A stretch of DNA of 64,000 bases from GWF2-33-9 sp964500435 (GCA_964500435.1 CAZCNL010000011.1:1-64000); one strand, 5' to 3'. Shown: positions 26,793 to 36,795, counted from the stretch's first letter. The notes: a model not told the origin generated them from the letters alone. Numbers and translations: made by a program.

Positions 26793-28598
26793 ATGCAAAA
26801 CTATAGGAATTTTGGGATAATTGCACATATCGACCACGGAAAATCCACATTAGCAGACAGATTATTGGAAAAAACAGGCACAGTTACACAAAGAGAAATG
26901 ATTTATAATCAAATTCTCGACGATAATCCATTAGAGCAAGAACGTGGAATAACAATCAAGCTTCACGCAATTCAAATGAATTATAAAGCCAAAGATGGCA
27001 ATGAATATGTTTTAAATTTAATTGATACTCCAGGACATGTTGACTTTACTTACGAAGTGTCAAGGTCACTTGCTGCTTGCGAAGGAGCAATTTTAGTAGT
27101 GGATGCTACTCAAGGAATAGAAGCACAAACAATTAGCAACTTATATTTAGCTTTGGATCATAACCTTGAAATTATTCCAATTATAAATAAAATCGATTTA
27201 CCAAGTGCAGTAACAAATATTGATAAAGTAAAACACGAAATTATCGATTTACTCGGTTGCAAGGAAGAAGAAATACTTTTAGCTTCAGCAAAAGCAGGGA
27301 TAGGAATCGAAGAAATTCTCGAAGCAATTGTCAATCGAATTCCTCCACCAAAAGGTTCACCAAATGCCCCATTAAGAGCATTGATATATGATTCTATTTT
27401 CGATGATTATCGTGGCGTTATTGTAAATTTAAGAGTATTCGATGGCGAAATCCGAGACGGTGATAAAATTTTATTCATGGCAACTGGGCAAACTTATGAA
27501 GTCGAAGAAGTTGGAATACTAAAAATGAAACGACAACGCACTAAGTTGTTATCTGCTGGTGACGTTGGTTACTTAATTCCTAATATTCGAACCTTAAGTG
27601 ATACAAAAGTCGGTGATACAATCACTCACTTTAGAAATCCCTGCGAAAAGCCGATTGAAGGCTTTAAAGAAGTTAAACCAATGGTATTCAGTGGATTTTA
27701 TCCAGTCGATGCAAATGATTTCGAGTCTTTACGTGAAGCTTTAGCAAAATTATCTTTAAACGATTCAGCAATATTTTACGAACCTGAAACATCTTCTGCA
27801 CTTGGCTATGGGTTCCGTTGCGGCTTCTTAGGTCTTTTACATCTTGAAATAGTTCAAGAAAGGTTGGAACGTGAATTCAATCAAAATTTAGTTACTACTG
27901 TTCCAAACGTTAGATATAAAATTATCAAAACTAATGGTGAAATAGATTATATTGATAGTCCTGCACAATTGCCCGACCCGGTTAAAATACAAGAAATCCA
28001 AGAACCATACATTCGTGCACAGATTATTTTGCCCGATGAATACATTGGAAACATAATGAAACTTTGTATGGAAAGACGTGGAACACTCGTTTCTACTACC
28101 TATTTATCCGCAAAAAGAGTTGATTTAACTTGGGATTTGCCATTAGCAGAAGTTGTATATGATTTTTATGACAAATTAAAATCATTTACCAGAGGCTATG
28201 CTTCAATGGATTATGAGTTCTTAGATTATATCGCTGGAGATTTAGTAAAACTCGATATATTATTAAACGGCGAACCGGTTGATGCTTTATCAACAATTGT
28301 GCATCGTTCGAAATCTTTTGAATGGGGCAAAAAGTTAACAACAAAGTTAAAAGACTTAATACCTCGGCAACTTTTCGAAATCGCTATACAAGCCGCTATT
28401 GGAAACAAAGTAATTGCACGTACAAATGTCAAAGCAATGCGTAAAAATGTAACTGCTAAATGTTACGGTGGCGATATTTCACGTAAAAGAAAGTTACTCG
28501 AAAAGCAAAAAGAAGGGAAAAAACGTATGAAACAGATTGGCAGCGTTGAAATTCCTCAAGAAGCTTTTCTTGCTGTTTTAAGTATTGATAAAGATTAA
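26793..28598 (+). CDS. lepA: Elongation factor 4 (LepA)
   Basis: 601 residues, the family's usual size. Translational GTPase: P-loop AHIDHGKSTL, switch I with RGITIKL, DTPGHVDF, NKIDLP, and the LepA-specific C-terminal domain ending in KEGKKRMKQIGSVEIPQEAF. EF4 acts on stalled or assembling ribosomes, often at the membrane. It precedes the signal peptidase I gene by 100 bp, the lepA-lepB order known from many proteobacteria; here the gap is large enough for separate promoters. No Shine-Dalgarno is obvious. Confidence 0.97.
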   Translation: MQNYRNFGIIAHIDHGKSTLADRLLEKTGTVTQREMIYNQILDDNPLEQERGITIKLHAIQMNYKAKDGNEYVLNLIDTPGHVDFTYEVSRSLAACEGAILVVDATQGIEAQTISNLYLALDHNLEIIPIINKIDLPSAVTNIDKVKHEIIDLLGCKEEEILLASAKAGIGIEEILEAIVNRIPPPKGSPNAPLRALIYDSIFDDYRGVIVNLRVFDGEIRDGDKILFMATGQTYEVEEVGILKMKRQRTKLLSAGDVGYLIPNIRTLSDTKVGDTITHFRNPCEKPIEGFKEVKPMVFSGFYPVDANDFESLREALAKLSLNDSAIFYEPETSSALGYGFRCGFLGLLHLEIVQERLEREFNQNLVTTVPNVRYKIIKTNGEIDYIDSPAQLPDPVKIQEIQEPYIRAQIILPDEYIGNIMKLCMERRGTLVSTTYLSAKRVDLTWDLPLAEVVYDFYDKLKSFTRGYASMDYEFLDYIAGDLVKLDILLNGEPVDALSTIVHRSKSFEWGKKLTTKLKDLIPRQLFEIAIQAAIGNKVIARTNVKAMRKNVTAKCYGGDISRKRKLLEKQKEGKKRMKQIGSVEIPQEAFLAVLSIDKD

Positions 28599-28698
28599 TT
28601 TTTCACAATGAAAAATAATAAAATAATAAATTAATTGATAAATAAATTAATTTTAATTAAATACGTCTTTTTTAAAACTCTTATTTCGAGGCATTTTG

Positions 28699-29613
28699 AT
28701 GGGAATTGACTTCAAAAATTTATTTAAAAAGAAAAAAGTAGCAAAAAAGAAACCCGAAACAACAGCTGAAAAATTTATTTCATGGGTCAAAACAATTATT
28801 TGGGCAATCATTGTAGTAATGATAATTAATGGATTAGCACTTGCTTCTTTTGTTGTACCAACTGGTTCAATGGAAAATACAGTAATGACAGGTGATTTCC
28901 TTTTTGTCAACAAATTTATATACGGACCTACAACCCCGCAAGTTATTCCATTTTTCAATATACCTTTGCCATTTTACAAATTCCCTGCCCCAAAAGACCC
29001 CGAAAAAGGAGATGTAATTGTATTTATTTTCCCAGGTTACAGAGATGAAGTCAAATCATCAGAGTTCCAATATTATTTGAAAAGATGTGTAGCAACCGCA
29101 GGTGATACATTACAAATTATCAATAATATTATCTACGTAAACGGAAAACGTTTACCAATCCCTGAACACGCTGTGATTGACTCATCAAATTACGAAGATC
29201 CTTCAGATAAATTTAGAACTTTTCCTCCTGGCTTAGGCTTCAATAGAAATAACTATGGACCTTTAGTAATCCCGAAAAAAGGCGATGTAATAAATTTAAA
29301 CCAAGATAATTATCGTCAATGGGCAACCTTTATTGCTCGTGAGGGACATTCAATCGATAATACTGGTAGCGTCATTACAATTGATGGAAATCCATCATCA
29401 AAATATACAGTGGAACGTAATTATTGCTTTGGTATGGGTGATAATCGTGACCATAGCCTTGATAGCAGGTATTGGGGTTTTATCCCCTACGATAATGTCG
29501 TTGGCACTCCAATGATTGTTTATTGGTCTTGGGATACAAACTTGCCAATCACTCATTTAGCAGATAAATTATCTTCCATAAGATTTAGCAGGATTGGAAA
29601 AATAATTCATTAA
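28699..29613 (+). CDS. lepB: Signal peptidase I
   Basis: 304 residues from the ATG at 28699; an upstream TTG at 28696 would add one residue, but GAGG spacing favours the ATG. A Lys-rich cytoplasmic start is followed by one membrane helix (about 30-52), then the catalytic Ser57 in VPTGSMENT and general-base Lys128 in YYLKRCVATAGD, plus GDNRDHSLDSRYWG (box E). It cleaves signal peptides of exported proteins at the outer face of the inner membrane. It follows lepA and precedes a small lipoprotein by 14 bp. Confidence 0.95.
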   Translation: MGIDFKNLFKKKKVAKKKPETTAEKFISWVKTIIWAIIVVMIINGLALASFVVPTGSMENTVMTGDFLFVNKFIYGPTTPQVIPFFNIPLPFYKFPAPKDPEKGDVIVFIFPGYRDEVKSSEFQYYLKRCVATAGDTLQIINNIIYVNGKRLPIPEHAVIDSSNYEDPSDKFRTFPPGLGFNRNNYGPLVIPKKGDVINLNQDNYRQWATFIAREGHSIDNTGSVITIDGNPSSKYTVERNYCFGMGDNRDHSLDSRYWGFIPYDNVVGTPMIVYWSWDTNLPITHLADKLSSIRFSRIGKIIH

Positions 29614-29627
29614 TTTTTTATTAAAAT

Positions 29628-30215
29628 ATGATGTATTTTAAGAATTTATTATTTTTAATAATATTTATTATTTCTTTTATTTTATTTTCTTGCGAAAAAA
29701 ATCAAAAAAATGAGCCACAAGAGGTAATGACCATTAAAGTTCCCTCTTTGGATTATGGAAATAAAAATAGTAATTTTTTACCTAAAGATACCTCGATAAA
29801 AATTAAGAATTCCGAAATTAACAATTTAGTTAAAAACGATTCATTAGCAGTTTCAAAAACAAAAAATCAAATCTTAAAAGAACTTTTAAGAAAAAAAAAT
29901 TTAAACACTCGAATAGAAAAAATATCCTCAAGTATATGCGATTTAAATTATGATGGCAAAAATGATATTATAATTTTTTACAAAATATATACAACAAAAG
30001 ACACATCTCTTGCAATGAACTTCTTTATCGATAAAAATCATGTTCTTGTTAATGTACTCGAATATCCCCTCCCAGATGCAGCAATAAGTATCAAAGATAT
30101 CTTGTTTTATAAAGATAGTACATTTGAAGTACGTTATTATTCTTCGCCTAAGAATTCAATAGAAAAACTCATTTTTAAATATGAAAATGAATTTAACTTC
30201 AAACGAATAAATTAG
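29628..30215 (+). CDS. Small lipoprotein of unknown function
   Basis: 195 residues with a lipoprotein signal: hydrophobic core and FSC lipobox (Cys about 22, CEKNQKNE after it). The mature part is charged and Asn/Lys-rich. Near residue 105 there is DLNYDGKNDIIIF, resembling the calcium-binding D-x-[DN]-x-DG loop of FG-GAP/VCBS repeats, in a single copy. It lies 14 bp after lepB and may be cotranscribed. No homologous family was recognised, and function is unknown. Confidence 0.65.
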   Translation: MMYFKNLLFLIIFIISFILFSCEKNQKNEPQEVMTIKVPSLDYGNKNSNFLPKDTSIKIKNSEINNLVKNDSLAVSKTKNQILKELLRKKNLNTRIEKISSSICDLNYDGKNDIIIFYKIYTTKDTSLAMNFFIDKNHVLVNVLEYPLPDAAISIKDILFYKDSTFEVRYYSSPKNSIEKLIFKYENEFNFKRIN

Positions 30216-30225
30216 TTGCAACTAA
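30212..30225. repeat. 14-bp perfect palindrome upstream of nfnAB
   Basis: TTAGTTGCAACTAA includes the stop codon of the preceding lipoprotein gene, about 95 bp before nfnA. Could be an operator; nothing else supports it. Confidence 0.25.
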
Positions 30226-30319
30226 AAATTAATTCTATTTAAATAAAAGAAATTACATCAATATTTCTTAATTTGCATATTATTAAAAAACAATTTCTTA
30301 AAGAAACATTTACAAAGAT

Positions 30320-31186
30320 ATGAATAAAATAATTGAAGCTCGATTTTTAAGTCCAAATGTAAAGTTGTTCAAAATCGAAGCAAAGAAAATTGCTGAAAAA
30401 CGCAAAGCAGGACAATTTATTATGCTTCGAGTTACAGAAACAGGCGAAAGAATTCCATTGACCATCGCAGATTCTGATGCAGAACAAGGTTGGATTACAA
30501 TAATCGCACAAGGTATTGGCAAAACAACAAAAATGTTAAACTTGCTTGAAGCTGGCGATTATATTCACGATGTTGTTGGTCCACTTGGCAAACCATCCCA
30601 TATCGAAAATTTCGGGACAGCAGTTAGTATCGGCGGTGGCGTCGGTACTGCCATTGCTTATCCTATCGCTAAAGCATTAAAAGAAAAAGGAAATTATGTA
30701 ATTAGTATCGCTGGTGGTCGAAGCAAAGAGTATGTAATTTTGGAAGAAGAATTAAAGCAATGCAGTGACGAAGTTTATCCAACAACCGATGATGGAAGTT
30801 ACGGTTTCCACGGATTTGTTACAGATAAATTAAAAGAATTAATTGATTCTGGTCGAAAAATTGATTTCGTACTTGCAATTGGACCAGTTCCAATGATGGA
30901 AGCAGTTGCAAATTTAACGAAACCATACGGAATTAAAACTGTCGTTAGTTTGAATTCGATAATGATTGACGGAACTGGAATGTGCGGTGGTTGCCGTGCA
31001 ATTGTTAATGGTGAAACAGTATTCGTTTGCGTCGATGGACCAGAATTCGATGCACATCAAGTCAACTTCAAAGTCTTAAAGAACAGAAATAATACTTATG
31101 TAGATAAAGAAAGAGAGGCACTTCATGATTTTGAATGCCACTTAGACCAAGCATTTAATAAATTAATTAAGCATCAGGAAGCATAA
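30320..31186 (+). CDS. NADH-dependent ferredoxin:NADP+ oxidoreductase subunit A (NfnA/SudB-like)
   Basis: 288 residues, ferredoxin-NADP reductase fold: FAD-binding ERIPLTIAD, nucleotide-binding SIGGGVGTAIAYPIA, and a C-terminal 2Fe-2S site DGTGMCGGCRAIV with a fourth Cys in VFVCVDGPEFDAH. With the next gene it forms the NfnAB/SudBA heterodimer, which bifurcates electrons between NADPH, NAD+ and ferredoxin or acts as sulfide dehydrogenase. The small gap (11 bp) to the next gene and its content support that pairing. A dihydroorotate-dehydrogenase electron-transfer subunit is a less likely alternative, since no pyrD is near. Confidence 0.88.
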   Translation: MNKIIEARFLSPNVKLFKIEAKKIAEKRKAGQFIMLRVTETGERIPLTIADSDAEQGWITIIAQGIGKTTKMLNLLEAGDYIHDVVGPLGKPSHIENFGTAVSIGGGVGTAIAYPIAKALKEKGNYVISIAGGRSKEYVILEEELKQCSDEVYPTTDDGSYGFHGFVTDKLKELIDSGRKIDFVLAIGPVPMMEAVANLTKPYGIKTVVSLNSIMIDGTGMCGGCRAIVNGETVFVCVDGPEFDAHQVNFKVLKNRNNTYVDKEREALHDFECHLDQAFNKLIKHQEA

Positions 31187-31197
31187 GGAGAATAAAA

Positions 31198-32661
31198 ATG
31201 GGAGCATATCCACCAGTACCAAAATTGCCAAATAAAGAAAGAACAAAAATTCAAAGACATACAATTCCTGCACAGGAGCCAACCGTAAGAAATAAAAATT
31301 TCCAAGAAGTTAATTTAGGTTATACTATCGAATTAGCACAAGCTGAAGCACAAAGATGTTTAATGTGCGCCAATCCACCATGTATGAAAGGTTGCCCAGT
31401 TAGTGTCAAAATTCCATTCTTCATCGACAAAATTATTGAAGGCGACATTGCCGCTGCTGCAAAAATTTTAAAAGAAGACAATGCTTTACCAGCTGTTTGT
31501 GGACGAGTTTGTCCTCAAGAAGAGCAATGTGAAGTTGTGTGTGTTCTTGCTAAAAAATTCGAACCTGTTGCTATTGGTCACCTCGAAAGATTTGTCGCTG
31601 ATTGGGAAAGGAATAATATCGGCATCCAAGTTCCAGAAATCAAAACTAAAACAGGAAAAAAAGTAGCCATCATTGGCGGTGGTCCAGCAGGTTTAAGTGC
31701 GGCAGGTGATTTAATTCAAATGGGACATGAAGTTACAGTTTTCGAAGCACTCCACGAAATCGGTGGTGTGTTAGTTTATGGCATTCCTGAATTTCGTTTA
31801 CCTAAAGAAATTGTCAAAGCAGAGGTAGAAGGACTCGCAAAGGCAGGCGTCAAATTTGAAAAGAATTTTGTGGTCGGGTTAACATCAACTTTAGATGAAA
31901 TCTTACACGAGTATGATGCGGCATTCTTAGGTGTTGGTGCCGGTCTACCTTATTTTATGAATATTCCAGGTGAAGAATTAAGCGGTGTTTACTCTGCTAA
32001 TGAATATTTAACCCGTGTTAATTTAATGAAAGCTTATGATTTTGGTAACAATGACACACCAATAATCGAAATAAAAGATAAAGTTGTCGCTGTAATCGGT
32101 GGTGGAAATACTGCTTTAGATGCTGTTCGTACATCACTAAGACTTGGTGCCAAAAAGGCAATGATACTTTATCGCCGCTCAGAATCTGAGATGCCTGCAC
32201 GTATCGAAGAAATTCATCATGCAAAAGAAGAAGGCGTTGATTTCACTTTCTTAGCAAGTCCGATAGAATATCTTGGCGACGAAAAAGGCTGGCTAAAATC
32301 TATGCGAGTTCAAAAAATGGAACTCGGTGAACCTGATGCTTCAGGTCGTCGTAAACCAGTTCCCATTCCTGGAGCAATTGAAGAAATTCCAATTGATGTT
32401 GCTGTCGTTGCAATAGGAAACGGTTCCAATCCAATAATTAGCCGAACTACCCCCGAAATCAAAGTAAATAAATGGGGCAATATTTTAGTTGACAAAGAAA
32501 CTATGAAAACAAGTAAAAAAGGTGTTTTTGCAGGTGGCGATATCGTGACTGGTGGTGCAACTGTAATTCTTGCAATGGGTGCCGGTAGAACAGCTGCTAA
32601 ATATATTAACGAATATTTAACTAATCCTGATTTTGTTTGGGATTGGGAAAAGAAAGATTAA
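31198..32661 (+). CDS. NfnB / glutamate synthase small-subunit-type flavoprotein
   Basis: 487 residues. The N-terminal two-cluster domain has cysteines in RCLMCANPPCMKGCPV and VCGRVCPQEEQCEVVC. It is followed by an FAD Rossmann fold (IIGGGPAGLSAAGDL) and an NADPH Rossmann fold (VIGGGNTALDA), and ends with the GAGRTAA-type FAD motif. It resembles GltD, but the pairing with an NfnA-like FAD/2Fe-2S protein and absence of gltB identify it as the large subunit of an NfnAB-type transhydrogenase. TAAGGAG lies 8 nt upstream. A strong terminator closes the operon. Confidence 0.9.
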   Translation: MGAYPPVPKLPNKERTKIQRHTIPAQEPTVRNKNFQEVNLGYTIELAQAEAQRCLMCANPPCMKGCPVSVKIPFFIDKIIEGDIAAAAKILKEDNALPAVCGRVCPQEEQCEVVCVLAKKFEPVAIGHLERFVADWERNNIGIQVPEIKTKTGKKVAIIGGGPAGLSAAGDLIQMGHEVTVFEALHEIGGVLVYGIPEFRLPKEIVKAEVEGLAKAGVKFEKNFVVGLTSTLDEILHEYDAAFLGVGAGLPYFMNIPGEELSGVYSANEYLTRVNLMKAYDFGNNDTPIIEIKDKVVAVIGGGNTALDAVRTSLRLGAKKAMILYRRSESEMPARIEEIHHAKEEGVDFTFLASPIEYLGDEKGWLKSMRVQKMELGEPDASGRRKPVPIPGAIEEIPIDVAVVAIGNGSNPIISRTTPEIKVNKWGNILVDKETMKTSKKGVFAGGDIVTGGATVILAMGAGRTAAKYINEYLTNPDFVWDWEKKD

Positions 32662-32680
32662 TTTTATTAGGTATGATTTT

Positions 32681-32717
32681 GGCTGAACTTGGCCTTGCTA
32701 TAGTTCAGCCATTTTTT
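32681..32717 (+). terminator. Intrinsic terminator after nfnB
   Basis: GGCTGAAC (32681-32688) pairs perfectly with GTTCAGCC (32703-32710), then T6. It lies 20 bp after the stop. Confidence 0.8.
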
Positions 32718-32736
32718 ATAAGGAGTTCTTTTAAAA

Positions 32737-33105
32737 ATGAAAGGTGTTATTGCTTTATTATTGCTTGTTATATCCAATACCTTTATGACTTTCGCTTGGT
32801 ATGGTCACCTTAAATTCCAGGAAATGAAAGGGTGGAATAAATTATCAATTTTTGCTATTATCTTAATTAGCTGGGGAATTGCTTTTTTTGAATATATTTT
32901 CCAAGTCCCTGCAAATCGCATTGGTTACCAAAATTATGGTGGTCCGTTTTCACTCGTTCAACTTAAAGTAATTCAAGAAGCGATTTCTTTGACAGTTTTT
33001 GGTATTTTTACTTTCTTCATCTTTAAAAATGAAGCAATTAAAACAAATCAGTTAATAGGCTTTACTTTGTTAATTCTTGCAGTGTATTTTATTTTCAAAA
33101 AATAA
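32737..33105 (+). CDS. DUF486 (DMT-superfamily) small membrane protein
   Basis: 122 residues, four membrane helices. It carries the family's WYGHLKF and FEYIFQVPANRIGYQ motifs. DUF486 belongs to the drug/metabolite transporter superfamily but has no known substrate. AAGGAG is 11 nt upstream of the ATG. It stands alone between the nfnAB terminator and the converging lipoprotein gene, whose stop is 4 bp away. Confidence 0.88.
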   Translation: MKGVIALLLLVISNTFMTFAWYGHLKFQEMKGWNKLSIFAIILISWGIAFFEYIFQVPANRIGYQNYGGPFSLVQLKVIQEAISLTVFGIFTFFIFKNEAIKTNQLIGFTLLILAVYFIFKK

Positions 33106-33109
33106 TTTT

Positions 33110-33760
33110 TTATAAATTAACTGTTAAGCGAATTACTAAATCTGTCCGAATCTCTAAATATGGAATGTACGTAGTGTCAAAAGGTTGATTTTGATACCTT
33201 GAATACTCAGAAACAATCATAAAATACGGTCGTGATTTTAAGGCATCTGATAATTTCTTTGCTTCATCTTCTGGTAAATTTATAATATGTTTTGGGTTTT
33301 TATAATATTCAGAAATTTTTACATTATGAAAATCACCAATATTAAAGGGCAAAAAAGTAGTATCTAAATCGAAATCAAATGGGTTTTGAGATTCTTCGCT
33401 TTTACCTGGTTTTGGTTTTAATAACACTAAAGTATATTTAATGCTATCAAAAATCATTTCATCAACTTTCGGGTCAAATGGTTTGTTATTTAAAGGTAAA
33501 ACAAGAGAATCCACCCAAAAAGCAAATTGAAATAATTCCGCTCTATCTATTCTCTCTTTGTTCTTTTTATATTCATCATATTTATATAAATTCGAAAAAT
33601 CATATCCTAAAGAGGGTACTTTTCTGTTTGTACTTTTATCATAAAAATAAATCGGTATTTGAATTGTAAAACTTGAAAAACTATTAACTGTATCAGTGTA
33701 ACAGGATGGCAAAGTAACTATAAAAAAAGTCAGCAATACGAATATTAATATCTTTTTCAT
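33110..33760 (-). CDS. Lipoprotein of unknown function next to the double-OmpA protein
   Basis: 216 residues with a lipoprotein signal (MKKILIFVLLTFF, LPSC; Cys at about 20). The mature protein is rich in Asp/Lys/Tyr with beta-strand character and no recognised domain. It begins 9 bp after the OmpA-like gene, with AAGGA upstream of its ATG, so the two are likely cotranscribed and may work together in the outer membrane. It converges with DUF486. Function unknown. Confidence 0.7.
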   Translation of the reverse strand: MKKILIFVLLTFFIVTLPSCYTDTVNSFSSFTIQIPIYFYDKSTNRKVPSLGYDFSNLYKYDEYKKNKERIDRAELFQFAFWVDSLVLPLNNKPFDPKVDEMIFDSIKYTLVLLKPKPGKSEESQNPFDFDLDTTFLPFNIGDFHNVKISEYYKNPKHIINLPEDEAKKLSDALKSRPYFMIVSEYSRYQNQPFDTTYIPYLEIRTDLVIRLTVNL

Positions 33761-33769
33761 AAAAATTCC

Positions 33770-36061
33770 TTATTTATTTTTTTGACGGACAAAAACTTGA
33801 ACAGTTCGACAATAAAATCGACCTTCTGGTGTGTTATTATCATAAAGTAATTCTTCCTCGCCTTTGCCTTGAAATTCAACTTTACTCACTTTCAATTTAT
33901 CTGCTGTGGATTTTGCTCTTGCTTCAGATAATGTTTTGTTATGCTTCTCATCACCAATTCTGTCGGTGTAACCAGTAACTTTAACTTCGGCGTCGCTTGA
34001 AATATCATTATTGATGAATTCAGAAATTTTTGTATTTGCTTTTCCAAGCTCAGAGGAATTAAAATCAAAAAGAATTAAATTATAAACATTTAAACTAGAG
34101 TCAATTCTTTCAACTTCGACTGGTATTGTTTGAATCGGTGTAATATTTGTTTCTTCCGTATTTTCAACACGTAAAACAGCATTAATATTTTCGGGAATTT
34201 CGGGTAAATTCTTTATTTTATTACTGAGGTCAATTTTAATTTCTTTTTGTGGCGCTTCATTCTTTTGAATATTAACAATACTTCCTGCTTTCGATGAAAT
34301 CGATAACTCATAATCTTTTATTTCAGTTGGTGAGTAAATATCGTTTCTCACTAAAATATTTCCTGGTTTTATATATCTTAAAGTATCTTCGATAACGATG
34401 GGTGCAATAATTTCCCACTTATCGGAGTTTATTTCAACCCTTCTATTTTCGGCAATACCATCAGGGTCTTTAATGTTAGAAAATTTTTCTGGTAAATTCC
34501 TTGCTTCAACTTTAATTCTATTTGGATTAATTTGCCAAACATTTACAAAATAATCTCGAATTTTTTCCGCACGTAATTTTGAAAGTTTTTTATTATTTTT
34601 TTCAATCCCAGTATTACTATTACAGCCAATCAAAGTTAAATTAGCATCAGGGTTTTCGAGTAACCGTTTTCCTAATACATTTAAGAGTTGATAATATGTT
34701 TCGAGCGAGTTTTTACCTAATAATTCTTTAAATGAAAACTCCTTTGCCTTATCACTTGAATATTGCACATATTTACTTGGTATATCGCTTTGGTTTTCGT
34801 CATAAAAAATATAAGGTAAAAAAGCACGTAGTTGCCTTGACCTATATATTTCAACTTTGATTTTTTCGACTTTTTGTCCGTTTTCATCGACAATTTCTAT
34901 GCTTGATTTGATAGGAATCTTCTGCTTAGAAATTTGTGCTGCAGGAATTTCTTTTTGTTCAACTGGAAGTGAAACAATCGTAGGTTCTGGTGCAGGTGTG
35001 ATTTCAGGAATTTGAATAGGTTCGAAAACTTCAATTTGTTCCCCAGAATCATACAACCAAAATGACACGCCACCAGCAATTGTCGGTTGAGATGCCAAAG
35101 CACCATCCAAGTGCACTTCTACAATTCCAATTCGATACGAAAAGCCAAGAAGTAATTTTAAATTTGTATAAGTGTCCATTGTGATTATTAAAGGGTCGCC
35201 GTTCCTCACTTCATCATATGGATTATTGACAAATTCTTCTGTACCAGTATTTTTTCGAACAGCGGTAATATTTCCTGTTATTCCTTCATATTGAACGCCA
35301 CTATAAAAACCTAGTCCAAAATCAGAATTACCTGAAAAAACAAGCCCTAAGGCATACGAACTTATATCTATACTTGGATTTCGTGATATTCTATGATATA
35401 CAAGATTTGCACCCAAAGAATAAGGAGAGTTATAATCGAAAATTCCAAAAGTACGAGAAATATTTTGTGTCAATCCTATTGTAAAATATGTAGTTGGCAC
35501 ATTAAGTAGCGGAAATGACAAAAAACGAAAACGCAATTGTGTCCTTGTTGGCAAACCCACAAATAGTTGTATTGCGGGCAATCCACTAATGAAATTAATA
35601 TTATTACCTTCTGCAAAGGCAACTGTTTTATTCAAGGAGTCAGGTAAGTATGAATTTTGTGGTGAAGCAAATACAGGACTGGATATTCCTCCATAAATCG
35701 TAGGTTCTGTAACTGTTCCTTTTGTATTTAATATAATCTCGTTGTTTTTCCTTTGTGCGGTTAAAACAATATTTGTATTGCCAAATTCTTTTGGCAATTC
35801 CGCTTCGAAACTTTTTTGACTTTCAGGGATAAACATTTCACTTGCTGAAATATCAATTCCAAAGCTCCAACCATTGTTATAATTTGCAACTGTATATAAG
35901 TTTGAATTTAGACTTTGATTAAATGTAGTTAAAAATGGTTTAAGATATCCTGATAAGTTCTTTGAAGTAAATAAACCAAATTCACGACCTATTTCGAGCT
36001 CATTAGCTGCAAATAAATCAAATTGAATTAAGATAAAAAATACAATTAAGGTTTTTCTCAT
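33770..36061 (-). CDS. Large outer-membrane protein with two OmpA-like domains
   Basis: 763 residues with a signal peptide (MRKTLIVFFILIQ, cleaved near FAAN). Residues about 20-340 look like a beta barrel (alternating strand pattern, DUF6588-like). A short Pro/Glu linker follows (EPIQIPEITPAPEP). Two OmpA-like peptidoglycan-binding domains follow: about 410-550 with RAEKIRDYF and AENRRVEI, and about 655-763 with ILFDFNSSELGKAN, GYTDRIGDEKHNKTLSEARA and a final RTVQVFV. Between them is a region of about 100 residues with beta character. Two OmpA domains in one chain are unusual. It probably tethers the outer membrane to the wall. Confidence 0.85.
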   Translation of the reverse strand: MRKTLIVFFILIQFDLFAANELEIGREFGLFTSKNLSGYLKPFLTTFNQSLNSNLYTVANYNNGWSFGIDISASEMFIPESQKSFEAELPKEFGNTNIVLTAQRKNNEIILNTKGTVTEPTIYGGISSPVFASPQNSYLPDSLNKTVAFAEGNNINFISGLPAIQLFVGLPTRTQLRFRFLSFPLLNVPTTYFTIGLTQNISRTFGIFDYNSPYSLGANLVYHRISRNPSIDISSYALGLVFSGNSDFGLGFYSGVQYEGITGNITAVRKNTGTEEFVNNPYDEVRNGDPLIITMDTYTNLKLLLGFSYRIGIVEVHLDGALASQPTIAGGVSFWLYDSGEQIEVFEPIQIPEITPAPEPTIVSLPVEQKEIPAAQISKQKIPIKSSIEIVDENGQKVEKIKVEIYRSRQLRAFLPYIFYDENQSDIPSKYVQYSSDKAKEFSFKELLGKNSLETYYQLLNVLGKRLLENPDANLTLIGCNSNTGIEKNNKKLSKLRAEKIRDYFVNVWQINPNRIKVEARNLPEKFSNIKDPDGIAENRRVEINSDKWEIIAPIVIEDTLRYIKPGNILVRNDIYSPTEIKDYELSISSKAGSIVNIQKNEAPQKEIKIDLSNKIKNLPEIPENINAVLRVENTEETNITPIQTIPVEVERIDSSLNVYNLILFDFNSSELGKANTKISEFINNDISSDAEVKVTGYTDRIGDEKHNKTLSEARAKSTADKLKVSKVEFQGKGEEELLYDNNTPEGRFYCRTVQVFVRQKNK

Positions 36062-36174
36062 TGTTATCTTTTAAGATTTACCATAAATTAGTGAATTTTT
36101 ATGAATATTCAAAATATATTATAAAAAATTTTTTGAATATTTAAAATAACTTTAAAAGAAAAAACTAAATTTTT

Positions 36175-36795
36175 CTATAAAAATTGATTATGAGCCCTTT
36201 CGAAACCTATACTTGATTTTGGACCATGACCGGGATAGATTTTATAATCATCGTCATAAATCAAAAGTTCATTTTTTATTGAGGAAATCAGTTGGTCGAA
36301 GTTACCACCCGGAAAATCTGTTCGTCCTATGCTTAATTTGAATAATGTATCCCCTGTAATAATCTTTTTTTCTCCAATAATTTCGACGCAAATGCTACCT
36401 TCGGTGTGACCGGGTGTGTGTAAAATTTTGAATCTCATATTATTAATTTCTAAAATTTGGTGAGAGTGCAAATGTTCAGTTGATTGAACACTCTCGATTT
36501 TAAGTGGCAAGCCAGCTGGAATGTGTTCATTAGGGTTTTTGAGTCTATATTCATCATTTGGGTGGACATAAATTTTAGTATTATATTTCTTTTCAAATTT
36601 ATATAAGTCCAATATGTGGTCAAAATGAGTATGAGTTAAAATTATTGCTTTTAAAGTTAAACCTTTTTCATCTAATATTTTCGAAATAAAGTGAAATGAT
36701 TCCATTGGTGCATCAAACATAACTGCTGTTTGCTCATCAATTAGCAAATAAGTTTGATTTTGTAATGGTCCGCAAGTGTAAGTTAATAATTCCAT
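36175..36795 (-). CDS. Metallo-beta-lactamase fold hydrolase (glyoxalase II-like)
   Basis: 206 residues. Zinc-binding HTHFDH motif at about residue 55, with further ligands in HTPGHTEG and TGDTLF, and a C-terminal YPGHGP. The family includes hydroxyacylglutathione hydrolase and related thioester hydrolases; the short length lacks the glutathione-binding C-terminal extension, so substrate is open. It follows the MlaF-like ATPase gene by 36 bp on the same strand, but no functional link is evident. A 113-bp AT-rich gap separates it from the OmpA gene. Confidence 0.9.
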   Translation of the reverse strand: MELLTYTCGPLQNQTYLLIDEQTAVMFDAPMESFHFISKILDEKGLTLKAIILTHTHFDHILDLYKFEKKYNTKIYVHPNDEYRLKNPNEHIPAGLPLKIESVQSTEHLHSHQILEINNMRFKILHTPGHTEGSICVEIIGEKKIITGDTLFKLSIGRTDFPGGNFDQLISSIKNELLIYDDDYKIYPGHGPKSSIGFERAHNQFL

